Source of the DNA: Alopecurus myosuroides
Taxonomy: Eukaryota > Streptophyta > Magnoliopsida > Poales > Poaceae
DNA: 64,000 bases
Assembly: GCA_028641055.1 (NCBI GenBank)
Contig: CM054057.1
Location: 399,202,541-399,266,540, forward strand
Direction: 5' to 3'
The notes beneath the pieces are model-generated. The model did no database searches and was not told the origin of the DNA. It was given only the letters and a program-made list of their open reading frames with translations. This document shows positions 34,536 to 47,061 of the stretch, piece after piece; position 1 is the first letter of the stretch; every line of letters starts with the position of its first letter. A program made the translations under genes and the position numbers.

Positions 34536-35871
34536 TGTATCATGACTTGTCTCAAACATCTGAGAGTGCTTAATGTGCCATTGAAAGAAATCATGACTTG
34601 GCGCATGCTTACACCATGTTATGACTACAAACCAGTCACCTCTAGCCTCTATGATCATTTAGTTTTTCATTTGTAATATCACTTATGCTTTGATTAATAA
34701 TGTTTTTGTCGTTATGCATGATTGTGGCCATTATTGTTCTCTTAGTTGGTTGCTCCTAGTCTCTTGCTAGCCTTCACATGTACTGAGTATAAGCTCTACT
34801 CGTGCATCCAACTCCCCAAAACCTAAAGTTTGCCAAATGTGTCCACCATACCTACCATATGTGGTATTTAAACGCCACTCCAAAGTAAATTCCTCATGTG
34901 CTACCTTTAAAATCTTCAAAATTATACCTGTTTTGTGCTCTATTTTAGCTCATGAGGACGTAAGTAGACGATCTTTATATCACTTGTTAATTGGACTTTA
35001 CACACCTGAACTAGTGGCACATACGCTTATCCAATTCGCTAGAAGAGCTGGCAATGGGGTGCGCAGCCCCAAAATCCGGTTACTTCACAATTATCTTCAC
35101 TCCTTTTGCCCCTGATTCATCAGTAAGCATAAGTGTGTAAACAAAAGAGGAGAGGGATGATCTACTGACCCCAGTAGAAAGAACGTCCTTCATTGGGAGC
35201 CGCTCTTGTAAAGTCTAGTTAACTTGTGATGTAATGTATTGTTTATTTACCATTCATTGACATAGACATACATCTGTCTAAAAAATTGTTTTCAATACCT
35301 CTGTTTTAATAAAATAAAAAGCTCTAGCACATGAGTTAATCCCTGCTTCCTTCTGAGCAGGGCCTTTCTTTTACTTTTATGTCGAGTCTTCATCTTCTAA
35401 CTTTATGCACAATTAAGAGAGCATAGTTGTCAATCTGAGTATAATGTTTATCCGTCCCAAAGATTATTATTGGTTGATTCATGATATGTTAGTACTTGTT
35501 CTCAAATTACTTGTTTCTAGTCACCACTTGAACTTTGAAGGTATCATGGCATTTATGTTTTGATCTCCTTTTAAGGACAAGCGGAATACCACTTTTCTAT
35601 GTTTTCTTTACGCTCTAAACAAATGTATAACTTTCAAGTGCATTATGTTTCATGATCTTTTGTTTGTGTTACTTGTCATGTTGCAACATGGTTGCTAAGT
35701 TACATTGTTGAAATTATATCTACCATGCCTATGTTTAGAGTACTTTGATCTCAGCTTACAATGGTTTTACATAACGTTGATCAAGATTGTGCTGGCTGCA
35801 TGTCACCTCAAAAATTATTTTGTTATCACCTACCTACTCGAGGACGAGCAAGAGTGAAGCTTGGGGATGCT
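34536..35871 (+). other. Gypsy B non-coding 3' backbone, second part
   Basis: The stretch aligns with 15590-17054 of Gypsy A (for example CTACTCGAGGACGAG near 35834 and 17019) and has no supported gene. The purine-rich GAAGCTTGGGGATGC ends beside the LTR. Confidence 0.75.
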
Positions 35872-35927
35872 TGATACGTCTCAAACGTATCTATAATTTT
35901 TGATGCTCCATGCTTGTTTTCTATCCA

Positions 35928-35932
35928 ATGCC
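35928..35932. repeat. Target-site duplication of the solo LTR, left copy
   Basis: ATGCC is repeated exactly at 40566-40570. Confidence 0.9.
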
Positions 35933-38900
35933 TGTCGCACCCTGACTTCTAGGGGATACTCACCGTACGAACTGGATAGCAGATGCTTGGATTATGGGGC
36001 ATAACTGCTCCCACGTCCCAGCTTCCTGGTAGGCCTGCGCTTATGCGCGACAACACAAGCCCTGCTATTCCATCGTCGATGTAAACTATCCACTAGAGAT
36101 CAAAGGCACTTCCGTCGACGTACTTCAAACCATACACACATGGTACGTCAACGGCGTTTAACAAGTGATATCACAACAGATCTCTACGACACAAAAGATT
36201 GAAATAAGTTGCAAATGGCTCTCATTAGAGCAGAGATAGCAAATACAATCATTCAGAGGGCACATGCCCCAACAATACATCATTACAATACAGCGGAAGC
36301 ATTCAACATGTCTGAGTACAGACAAGAACCAAATAGGCCTAAGAGGCCTGAAACAAACAGACGGAGCCCATCCACGAAGTCTCGGATCCTGCCCGGGTCC
36401 GCTATCTACTCGTCAGCAGTCTCGTCATACTCCACGTAGTAGCCACCATGTAGATCCTCGGAAACGTAGGTCTGCGGAAACCACAGCCCCAAAGGGGTCA
36501 GTACATAAACGTACTGGCAAGCAAGACTCACAGTTCACCAAAGTGTAACCCGTCAACACCAAGCACAGATGCCTTGGATTCAACGGAAGAGAGGGGATAT
36601 AAAAGATGCTGCAACTGGCTGCGCTAACCAACTACAGAGATTCTATCACTTCCGGCTAACAGAAAGGAGATAAGATCGAGGATTGTAACCAACTGAAAGA
36701 TAACTTCAAACAAACCCATCCTGGATCTCGCCCCTTATCCAAAGAAGCAATCCGAGGATAACTCACACAGTTGTATTAAAGGTGAATCAAGTTGTTGTGT
36801 CATCAACCTATTACTAGTCAAGTTATTAATCATGGGGTGTAACATGTTTGATTATTATGTTTAAGTTGTCCTGAGTACTTGTTAGCCAGTACTTTCACCA
36901 AGTAATCCATAACCGCGGAAAACACGGCTTCTCGAGAAGATTATCCCTGCAGGGTTGCACCAATTTGGCCGTACACTCATGAATAACCCGCCAGATGGAA
37001 AGGCCCTTCCACCAAGCGGGGTACTCAACACAACCAACCATTCTTCGCATCAAGCCCAAAGAACCTTGGGCGCACGGCTAATCGAGCCCAGAAGAAAATG
37101 GACCCTCATAGCACTCTAAGAACGTGTCCCCCTATATGCCGACTACAAAAGTTCCACCCTGCGCTGGGCTCGCAAAAACATGCATGCGGCAAATGGAAAA
37201 CACGAACTAAATGAGGCGATTTGGACGAGATGCGAATCAGGTCAAGTTGAGGGGGGCGCCCATACTCGCTTCCCAAATGCGGGTAGTGCGCTCATCATGG
37301 ATCAGTAGACAAGACCCTTTTCCTATTAGGGTCGACACTAGCAGGCCTCAAAACCACACAGGGCCTCCTGCCGGTGCCTTATCATCAAATTTATTATTAA
37401 TAGTAACATTAGCATGATTGATTGATTAAACAACGAGCCCCAGAACATAATAGAAATAGTAACAGAAAGTAACGGATAACAGACTCGAGCAAAACAACCT
37501 AAGCATGCTAGTAAGACACTGGCTCAACCAAAGGGTGATAGGAGTGGAGGTGAGGCAATATCAGGGTTAAGGGATTCATGTGATGGGATCGTAACAGAAA
37601 CAACTACTACTAGGCTAGCAGAAAAGAACAACGGAAAGTATCGGTAACCAATGTTGAAAGGAACACAGTGGTTCATGTGAGTGATAACTTGCCTGCAAAA
37701 CCCAGTAGCCTGGTACTGAGCTAACTCCTTAGAAGGGGTGTCGTAAGTATCGTCGGTCTCAACGTCGTCGTTCATCCGAGAAGAAGCAAACAAACAATGC
37801 AGAAAGATAAACAATCAATATCATGGCATAGGTGCACAACATGGGATGATGCATGTCATGTTAATAGATGCATCAAAATAAACTACTTGACAAGATAACA
37901 CAATTTAATTGGACCCATATGCAATTGGATTGCATATGGAAAAGATCCATGAATTATGGTTGAATTAATTGTTTTACAACTAACGAATAGATGAAAGTGG
38001 ATTAGCATGATGCATGGATGAGGAAAACAGCAAAATAACAACAATTGGATCAAATGGAAATAAGGATTAACAAGTTTGGAAATTCATTTATTAAGTTTTG
38101 GAATTTTTGGTTACTTAAAGGTGCCACACAAGCATTTGTTGTTTTCATCAAGTTAAATTGTTCAAAATAGATAACAAAGTTCATATTTGAATAGAACACA
38201 AGATTTTGGGTGGATTACATGTTCCACTTGTTGAAAAAGGATTTCAAATAAATTATTTATGAATTAAACAAGTTTAAGCAAGAATTAAATGAATTTTAAT
38301 TCAAACATGAACTTAAATGAATTTTTATTTGTTCCAAACATTAAGTGAAGTTCATATTTGAAAAGGGTTATGCTTTTGTGGTTTGAAAACATATTTTATA
38401 TGCCCCAAAAGAATTTGGTTTGATCAAGTTATGAAATTACCAATTTTAAATGAATTAAACAAGGTTTAAATTATTTAACCAATTTTAATTATTCAAAACA
38501 TAAAACAAAGTTTATATTTGGAAAGAGGGTTTAATTTTGCATGGAAAACATATTTCATTTGTGGAAATTGGATTTAAAATGGGCAAGTTATTATTTTGGG
38601 CAATTTTAAATGCAATAAACAAGATACAGTTGTTTTCAGCAATTTAAATTATTCAAAACAGAAAACAAAATTTATATTTGGAAAGTACATGAAAAATTGA
38701 TTGTAAAACATATTTGGTTTGTGAAATTTGGAATTTTTATGCCCAAGTTATGAATTTTGCAATTTTAAGTGAATTTGACAAGTTTTCAAATATTTCAACA
38801 ATTTAAAATATTCAAAACAGGAAATAAATTTTATATTTGGATAGATCATTTAATTTGGTATTGAAAACATATCAAAAATGTTGGATTTGGAGTTAAAATG

Positions 38901-40565
38901 ATTTTATTATGCATTTTAGAAGTTTAGGATGCAATCTGCCATTTTAATTAATATCCAGGGATTTAGAAATTAATAGCAGGGACTTAGAATTAATTTGTAG
39001 GGACCTAGATTAGAACTGGCAGGGACTGGGTTGCAATACTGTGAAGTTTCTGTAACCAAACAACTAAATAAAAAAAAAGGTTGGTTTTAAACTGCAGGAG
39101 GGGGATCGAACCCGAGCCCTCCTGGGCCCGCGCAGAGGTGGCTACCACTGCGGTGAGGATCAGTTGCTTGTCAGGTAAGGGCTGCGAGTTCTTTTGTAAT
39201 TCAGCTAGCGTTACTGAACCTGAACATAACTGAAGTTCGTCAGGTCGGGCTGCAGGGCGCCGGCCAGATCGCCGCTGCGGGTGCTGTTGCGCTTCGAGAG
39301 CGTGGGCAAGGGAGCTCGCGGGCGACGGGTGAGGGTGCCGTGCGGGAGCAGATGGAAGGAGGCAGGGGAAAGGAGCGGAGGCGGCCTGCTCACCTTGTTC
39401 TGCTGCGATGACGACTGCCTGACGGCAGGCAGCAGCCGGGCTTCTCCGGCGACGGCGCGGGCGCCGTGGTGGATGCCAGCAAGCGGCGAGGGGGGCGGTG
39501 AGGTCCAGGGATCGTGGCGGTTCCATTTCACTCCTTAGAGGCCCCCTCGAGGCGACCATGGCTACCGGCGGTGAGGAGGCAGTGGCTCACGGTGGTTGTG
39601 GTGCGATTTCAGTCATGTTCAGAGAAAGGAAAATGCAGAGAGGAGGAAGATAGGGAGGACGGCGGCGATGGGGAAGGAACTAGGGTTAGGCTAGGCTCTA
39701 GGGTTAGCAGTTGGGCAGGTTAGATATAGGGGAGAGGAGGCCTAGTACGGCAGCTCATCCAGGGGGGTTTGAGGAGATCGTCTGGTTCTCCTGCAGTCGT
39801 ACAGGGATGACAGTGACATGAGGGAGAAGGACGACAGGGAAGGGGTACTGGGCCAAGGTGAAAGAGTTTGGGCTGGGCTTGGATAGGTAGGTTAGCTGCT
39901 GCCTCCTTTTGTTATTTTTTTTTTGTTTTACTGTTTTTTTTTGTAGCTTTAGCTTTAGGAAGAAAATGATAGGTTTAAATTAATGAAAAATTTGGAAAAA
40001 AATTTGGAGGAGTTCCTTAGGCCAAAAACAACCAGTTGGTAACTTTTATTTTCAAAAGTTTAAATGTTTGATTGCTTTTTGAAATTTGAACCAAATTTGG
40101 GAGAATTTGTTAATATTAATAAACCATTATGAAAACATGCATTTGAATAGGGTTACCCCTAGGGTTTTTAGAAGGATTTAAAGAGTACAAATGTGTGGTG
40201 AAGTTTATGGATTCAAAAGGTACTGATTTTGAGGATTGATTTGAATTTGGAATGATTTTAGAATTATTTGATTGGATTAATGGCTTGATTAAACCAACAA
40301 TTTAATGAGTGATCAACATGAAATAAAATGGAACAATTTGGTTGTTTTCACTTGTTATTTTTATTCCAAAAGTTGTAACAGAACAAGTATGAAAACATTG
40401 TTTGAGTAAAGTTTGAATTTGAGTTGTGAAAACAGTGGAGAACAAATGCAACAATTTAGAAACAAAAGCAAACAACATGGAAACAATATGATGACATGAT
40501 GCAATACTTAAATAAACATGCAACAAACATTCTAAAGGGATGGTTTCCATACTTGGGCTGTTACA
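35933..40565 (-). repeat. Solo Gypsy LTR, minus orientation
   Basis: A 4633-bp unit with TGTCGCACCC..GGGCTGTTACA ends sits between perfect ATGCC duplications inside the Gypsy B LTR. No internal region or second LTR is present, so it is a solo LTR left by recombination. Minus orientation is inferred: read on that strand it has a gene-head-like GC-rich part (39800-39000), an AT-rich middle (38900-37900), and an acidic mini-frame ending at 36406, in the same order as the LTR at 1-3461. The 184-codon frame 39559-39005 (minus) covers the GC-rich head and is low-complexity Pro/Arg/Ala; it is not supported as a protein gene. Confidence 0.85.
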
Positions 40566-40570
40566 ATGCC
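40566..40570. repeat. Target-site duplication of the solo LTR, right copy
   Basis: ATGCC is identical to 35928-35932. Confidence 0.9.
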
Positions 40571-41640
40571 TTTATGTTTTCCACATGTTTTCATATGTTT
40601 TCCTTCATTTTCCAGATGTTTTCTGGGACTAACCTATTGACAAGATGCCACAGCGCCAGTTCCTGTTTTTCTTCTGTTTTTGGTTTCAGAAAAGTTGTTC
40701 TGGAAATATTCTTGGAATTGGATGAGGAGTCCAAAGGAGTCTCAAAGGGGGACAATGAGGCAGCCACACCATAGGGTGGAACGCCCCGTGGCGCACCACC
40801 AGGTGGTGTGGGCCCCACGGGCGCCCACTGACATTGCCTTTTCGCCTATTTATCCCCCCCGACGCAAAAACCCTAAAACAATCGGCCTCCATCCACAAAA
40901 AGTTCCGTAGCTCCGCCGCCATCGAAGAAAAGTTTCGGGGGACATAAATCTCTGTTCAGGCACCCTGCCGGGACGGGGAATTTCCCCCGGAGCCATATCC
41001 ATCGACTCCACCGCCATGTTCATCGCCATTGCTGACTCCCATGATAAGGAGGGAGTAGTTGTCCCCAGAGGCCGAGGCTTCTACCGGTAGAGATGTGTTT
41101 CATATCTCACTCCCATGGGGTGATACTTATGTGATCATGAGCTTTGTAATCTAGTTGAATAAGTAGATGCTACTCTTCATCTATTATGCTACTCAAGTGG
41201 TTTTATTATTGGGATCTTCGTAGAAACCGTTGTCCCACGGTGTAAAAGTGACAACATGTTCATCGTGTGTGGCTTACCATGATTTATATATTTTGTGTTG
41301 AATGACCCTATGGAATTGTGGTGTTTGTGTGGAACCATCTAGGGCCCATGGTGACCGTGTGGGGTTTCCTAGTGGGGAATGCGACTCTAAGGCGTGCGCT
41401 TGTAGCCCTACGCAATGATTGGTGTTCGTTATCCAACCAGATAGTGGTTCGTAGTAGCATAGTGAAGAGATGATATTTATGTATTCAATTATGTTATTAT
41501 TGTTGAGAGTGTCCACTAGTGAAAGTATGATCCCTAGGCCTTGTTTCTAAGCGTTGACGCACTGTATACAACTAGTTCTGCTACATATTTGCTTGCTGCC
41601 ATTTTTATTTCCGATTGCTATTATTACTTATAATCATCCA

Positions 41641-42969
41641 TGTTGGAACGCGTAGAGATAAACAAAACTTTTCCTACGCGGTACTTCCAAGATCTAGCCG
41701 AGGTAGAAGGCCACGATGATTACCACTAGACGCGCGGTTGCGGATTATCGATGAAGCGCGTCGGGGCAATGCAGTCCCACGATCCGGTCCGACCGATCCA
41801 ATCCCTCGAACGTCGAAGTGCTGAACGTACAGCACCTCTGCCGGTATCCACACGTACGAGGAGGAGCTTCGACGGCAGACTGCTAGGTCTGGTGCGACGG
41901 CTGGACTGAGTGGGGCTAGGGTTCCCAACGCATGGGAGAGTGGACTAACGTGCCCGCTGGGCAACCTGCGCCCCTCTTTATATAGCGTATGGTAATGGGC
42001 TTCACAACACTTGTGGCCCATTCCCTCTGTGAGTCCGACTCACAAAACCAGTCCATTTCCGGTTCGGGTCCAACCCGACCAATACTTGCTCCCGCTCTTA
42101 AGTGTGCGACCCTGCAGGCTCATGGCGACTTGGACACGATTGGAGTCCAACTCCCAATCGATCAATCGGTAGCGGCTCCTAGCAGAACGTGCCGACTCCC
42201 AAGTACCATTGAGTCATGACGACATACCTTTCAATGTGATATTCATCTTAGTCCCTTTTGCCTCACGATATACCTTGTCGAGCTATAGGCGATTTATCGT
42301 CATCCCTTAAATAGCTCAACTCTCTTCTCGATCTGTGACATGTGATTCATCTGACTAACTCTTAGTCAACCGACACAGTTAACACTTAACTGAGTCGCGC
42401 ATGGCCATGCTTCCTGAATCATATCACTCGAGAGGGCCCATAGAATATCTCTCCATTCGGAGGGGCAAAATCCCATCTTGATTATCCACATCACGCAGCT
42501 TGCTTCTCATTCGACCCGAACTCTGCCTTTATCGTTGCCTTGTCACAAAACAACGTTTGACAGAACCTAAGTCGGTGATCCACAACTCGGATTGTGCGAC
42601 AACCTCAGGTCTAAGGATTACATTGATTGAGACATGCAAATGACGACTTGATCGTTGCATCTCAATGTGGGTCAGTACGACTTGCTAAACTCTTTAGCCA
42701 AGTCCGTGAACGTTGGAATGGCATCACCATGCCCATGACAAGTGGAACCGTGTCATCAGCCAACACTCACATTAGTCTAGGGTGTGTGTCCAACACAACC
42801 GAAATGACCAAGGACAATCTAGTATGAACAACATGAATATATAGTTCCACAATCAAATCACATATTCAATGACATATATCAGATGTTCAAAACAAGGACA
42901 ACTTAATAACTTTATGAATACAGTGGGAATTACATCATACATGATTGCCTCTAGGGCATATTCCCAACA
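41641..42969 (-). repeat. Copia C 3' LTR
   Basis: The LTR is 1329 bp. On the minus strand it starts TGTTGGGAATATGCCCTAG next to the polypurine tract and ends TACGCGTTCCAACA. A TATA box, TATATAAAG, lies at 41984-41976 (minus). No gene is seen inside. Confidence 0.9.
41976..41984 (-). promoter_or_regulatory. TATA box of the Copia C LTR
   Basis: TATATAAAG on the minus strand, followed by AGGGGCGCAGG. The promoter of the 5' LTR copy would lie beyond the window. Confidence 0.6.
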
Positions 42970-42985
42970 GTCTCCCACTTGCACT
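42970..42985 (-). other. Copia C polypurine tract
   Basis: On the minus strand, AGTGCAAGTGGGAGAC abuts the LTR start. It is nearly the same tract as in the decayed Copia at 7373-7388. Confidence 0.8.
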
Positions 42986-45900
42986 AGAGTCAATCATCCT
43001 GGCATCATATGCCTAGGCATCGAATGCCCATGCCTCTCGTGTGCGCGTCATGCTTAGGCTGTTGTAGCGCCTTTGTCAACGGATCTGCAATGTTTGCATC
43101 CGTGTGTACTTTGCATAACTTGATATCACCTTGTTCGACAAACTGGCGAATGATGTGGTACCGCATGAGTATATGTTTGTTCTTCTGGTGTTGTCTAGGT
43201 TCCTTGGCTTGTGCGATAGCACCATTGTTGTCACAATATACGTCCAAAGGATTGGACGCGCCCTGAAGCACACCAAGATCTATCAGGAGGTTCCTGATCC
43301 AAACAGCTTCCTTTGACGCCTCTGAGGCAGCAATATACTCAGCTTGTGTTGTAGATGCAGACACCGTATCTTGCCCTCCGTTCATTACGAACGAGTATCC
43401 AGATTGCGAACGAGTATCATCTGAGTCGGTGAGATAACTCGCATCCGTGTAACCCTTTACACTGAATTCCTCATCACCTCCATAAACTAGGAACATTTCC
43501 TTAGTATTTCTCAAATACTTAAGAATGTTTTTAACCGCTGCCCAGTGGGCTTCGCCAGGGTCAGCCTGGTATCTGCTCGTAACACTTAGAGCATAGGAAA
43601 CATCTGGCCTAGTCCAAATCATGGCATACATGATGGATCCGATTGCCGAAGCATACGGGATCACACTCATCCGACTTCGCTCATCAGTTGTCGAAGGACA
43701 CTGAGTCTTGCTAAGTTTTATGCCATGGGACATCGGTAAGAATCCCTTCTTGGAATCTTCCATTTTGAATTTCTTCAAAACCTTGTCCAGATAAGTACTC
43801 TGACTCAATCCAATGAGCCGCCTTGATCTATCTCTATAGATCCTGATTCCTAATATGTAAGTCGCCACCCAAATCCTTCATTGACAAACTCCTTTCCAAT
43901 GACTCTTTGGTTTCTTGCAACATCATGACATCATTTCCAATCAGTAATATGTCATCCACATATAAGATTAGAAAGTTTACTTTGCTCCCACTAAACTTCT
44001 TGTATAAACAAGAATCATGATCGCTCTTGATAAAGCCAAACGATTTGACTACCTCATCAAAGCGAATGTTCCAACTCCGAGATGCTTGCTTCAACCCATA
44101 AATGGATTTCTGAAGTTTGCATACCTTGTCAGCATTAGCTGGATCAGAAAAACCTTCGGGCTGTATCATATACACGTCCTCAGTTAAATTTCCATTAAGG
44201 AAAGCCGTCTTGACATCCATGTGCCATATCTCATAGTCGAAATATGCAGCTATGGCTAACATGATCCCAATTGATTTAAGCATCGCTACGGGCGAGAAGG
44301 TCTCGTCATAGTCAACTCCTTGAACTTGTCGGAACCCCTTCGCGACAAGTCGTGCTTTATAGACGGAAATATTTCCATCCATATCAATTTTCTTCTTAAA
44401 GACCCATTTGCACTCGACGGGTCTTGCACCGTCAGGCAGATCAACCAAATTCCAAACTTGGTTTTCATCCATGGACTTTAACTCGGATCTCATGGCTCCA
44501 AGCCATGACTCGGAATCAGATCCCACCATCGCTTCCGAATAAGTTGCCGGCTCATTACTATCTAACAGTAAAACATCTCGAGCACTCTGTAATCTGGCAG
44601 ATCACCGTGGTTCAGGTGCTGTTACCGGTGTAGGTACCACGACCGGCTCAGCCTCCAAGGCGTTCGCCGACTCGCCCCTAGCCGGTTCCTCTCGAATTTC
44701 TTCGAGTTGCACTGTGCTCCCACTGACTTCCCTACTGAGAAACTCTTTCTCAAGGAAGACACCATTCCGAGCGACAAACACTTTGCCCTCTTCCCGGTTG
44801 TAGAAGTAGTACCCCAAGGTTTCCCTCGGATACCCCACGAAAATACACTTATCCGACTTGGGCGTGAGCTTGTCCGACTGAAGTCGCTTGACAAATGCTT
44901 CACAACCCCAAATCTTAAGAAACGACAAACTTGGCTTTTTACCAGTCCACATCTGATGCGGTGTCTTCTCTACTGACTTTGATGGTACTCTGTTTAGTGT
45001 GAAAGCTGCGGTTTCTAGACAATAACCCCAGAATAATAAAGGTAGATCTGTCCGACTCATCATTGATCGTACCATGTCCAACAAGGTCCAATTTCTCCGT
45101 TCCGATACACCGTTTCTCTGCGGTGTACCCGGCGGAGTGAGTTGAGGAACTATTCCACAACTCTTTAGATGGTCATCAAACTCATGGCTCATGTACTCGC
45201 CTCCACGGTCCGACCGTAGAAACTTTATTTTCTTGCCGAGTTGATTTTGTACCTCACTCTGGAATTCCTTGAACTTTTCAAAGGCTTCCGACTTGTGTTT
45301 CATTAAATAGATATATCCATACCTACTCAAATCATCAGTGAAGGTAATGAAGTACTCATAACCACCTCTGGCTGTCGTGCTCATTGGACCACATACATCA
45401 CTATGTATTAGTTCTAACAAGTCAGACGCCCTTTCACAACTCCTTGCAAAAGGTGTCTTGGTCATTTTGCCTAGTAGGCATGATTCGCATGTCTCGAATG
45501 ACTCTAAGTCAAACAAAGTTAGAAGTCCATCATCATGGAGCCTCTTCATGCGCTTCCAACTTATATGACCAAGCCGACAGTGCCAAAAGTAAGTCATATT
45601 CAGATCATTTGGTTTCAACCTTTTAACATTTATGTTATAGACCGATCACTATCAAGATTTAAAATAAATAACCCGTTCTGAACGGGTGCAAAGCCATGAA
45701 ACATATCTTTCAAATATAAAGAACAACCATTATTCTTAATATTCGACTCATAACCTTGTCTCATCAAGCATGAGGCGGAAATAATGTTTCGACTAAGCGC
45801 TGGAACATAATAACAATTATTTAGTTCCAAAATAAATCCTGAAGGTAAATGAAGTTGCATCGTGCCGACTTCCAACGCAGCGACTCTTGCCTTGTTGCCG

Positions 45901-46641
45901 ACCCGAATATCAACCTCTCCTCTTGCCACGCTCCTAGTTCTTACCAGTCCCTGCAACGAGTTGCATATGTGAATAACTGATCCGGTATCATATACCCAAG
46001 AACTATTAGGCGCATGAGCAAGATAAATGTCTATAACATTGCACACAAGTGTACCTGAGTCGGAAGTCATACCTCCACTCTTGGCTCTGTCAGCCAAATA
46101 CTTGATGCAGTTCCTCTTCCAGTGGCCATCCTGCTTGCAATAGAAGCAATTGGCTCCGGCTGTAGGAGAAGGCTTAGTCTTTGAGGAAGCACTCTGGACA
46201 GGGCCATGGGCGCTACCTCCTGACTTATCCTTCTTCTTTTTAGTCCAAGAACTCTTCTTGAACTTAGCCTTATTCTGCACCATCAACACTTGACTGGCAC
46301 CTTTCTTGAGATCAGCCTCTGCCGTTTTGAGCATCCCATGTAATTCAGTGATACTCTTATCCATACCATGCATATGGTAGTTCGAGATGAACGAACCATA
46401 CGCAATAGGAAGAGAGTTCAGAATTATATCAGTAGCGAACTCTTCGTTAATTGGGACGCCCAGCCGATCCAGAGACTGAATGTAACCAATCATCTTGATT
46501 ACATGCGGACTCAGTGGATCGCCATCTTTCAGCTTACAGCCCAGCATAGCTTGAGAGACTTGATACCTCTCGGTCTTTGCCTGAGCCTGGAACATACTTT
46601 TGAGGCTTTTGATCATATCGTAGGCCTCAACATTCTCGAAC

Positions 46642-46646
46642 TGTTG
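46642..46646. repeat. Target-site duplication of Gypsy D, left copy
   Basis: TGTTG here corresponds to TGCTG at 62257-62261. One base differs; the Copia gag frame supports TGCTG as the original. Confidence 0.8.
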
Positions 46647-47061
46647 TGTAATGTCCCAGCGTTTAGGAACTCACGGGGGGGGGTAGAATATAATTTGTGC
46701 ATCTGCATGCATTTGTTTGAAAAACCTGAGTAAATTTTTCGCAAAGTTAAAACCCCGGAGTGACTGAGGTTCTACCCAGTAAATGATGCTTTGGTAGCAG
46801 TTGTTATTATTAGTGGGGGGAACTTTGACATGACCTCTGCGTAATAATTGAATTTGAAACATTAATGTTTAAGTTACTTAAATGATTTGAATAATTTGAA
46901 TTGAGCTCAATTTGAAATTGAGTTTGAATTTAAATTAAATGTAAGTCAAATTGGAAGGATGAGTTTATATCCTAAGTTTAAATCATTTGAATTCAATTAC
47001 TATATTAAATAGGAAATACTCCTAAAATATCAATAAGAATAATAAAAGTAAACACATATGC

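Larger units (their letters stand above)
9043..35871 (+). mobile_element. Gypsy B: interrupted internal region of an Athila-type element
   Basis: The element's own DNA is 9043-11082 and 34536-35871; everything between is the inserted Helitron H1 and its contents. The two parts align in order with the non-coding backbone of Gypsy A. For example, 9876-9930 matches 14366-14410, 10560-10600 matches 15070-15110, and 34536-35871 matches 15590-17054. A polypurine-like tract, GAAGCTTGGGGATGC, ends at the LTR start. The left part beyond 9043 is replaced by the decayed Copia, so the 5' LTR, primer-binding site and any gag or pol are not visible. Resemblance to Triticeae Sabrina-type elements is suspected, but the family name is not proven from the sequence. 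Confidence 0.75.
35872..41640 (+). repeat. Gypsy B 3' LTR, split by a solo LTR and cut by Copia C
   Basis: LTR sequence is 35872-35932 and 40571-41640. It starts TGATACGTCTC and has the GGGACTAACCTATT block (40625), a TATTTAT promoter-like site (40847-40853) and a leader with CACCCTGCCGG (40960), all matching Gypsy A LTRs. It is interrupted at ATGCC by the solo LTR and ends at ..AATCATCCA where Copia C begins. The rest should lie beyond the window. Confidence 0.8.

Noticed and set aside
39005..39559. 184-codon minus-strand frame in the solo LTR
   Set aside because: It lies in the GC-rich leader-like part of an LTR and gives a low-complexity peptide.
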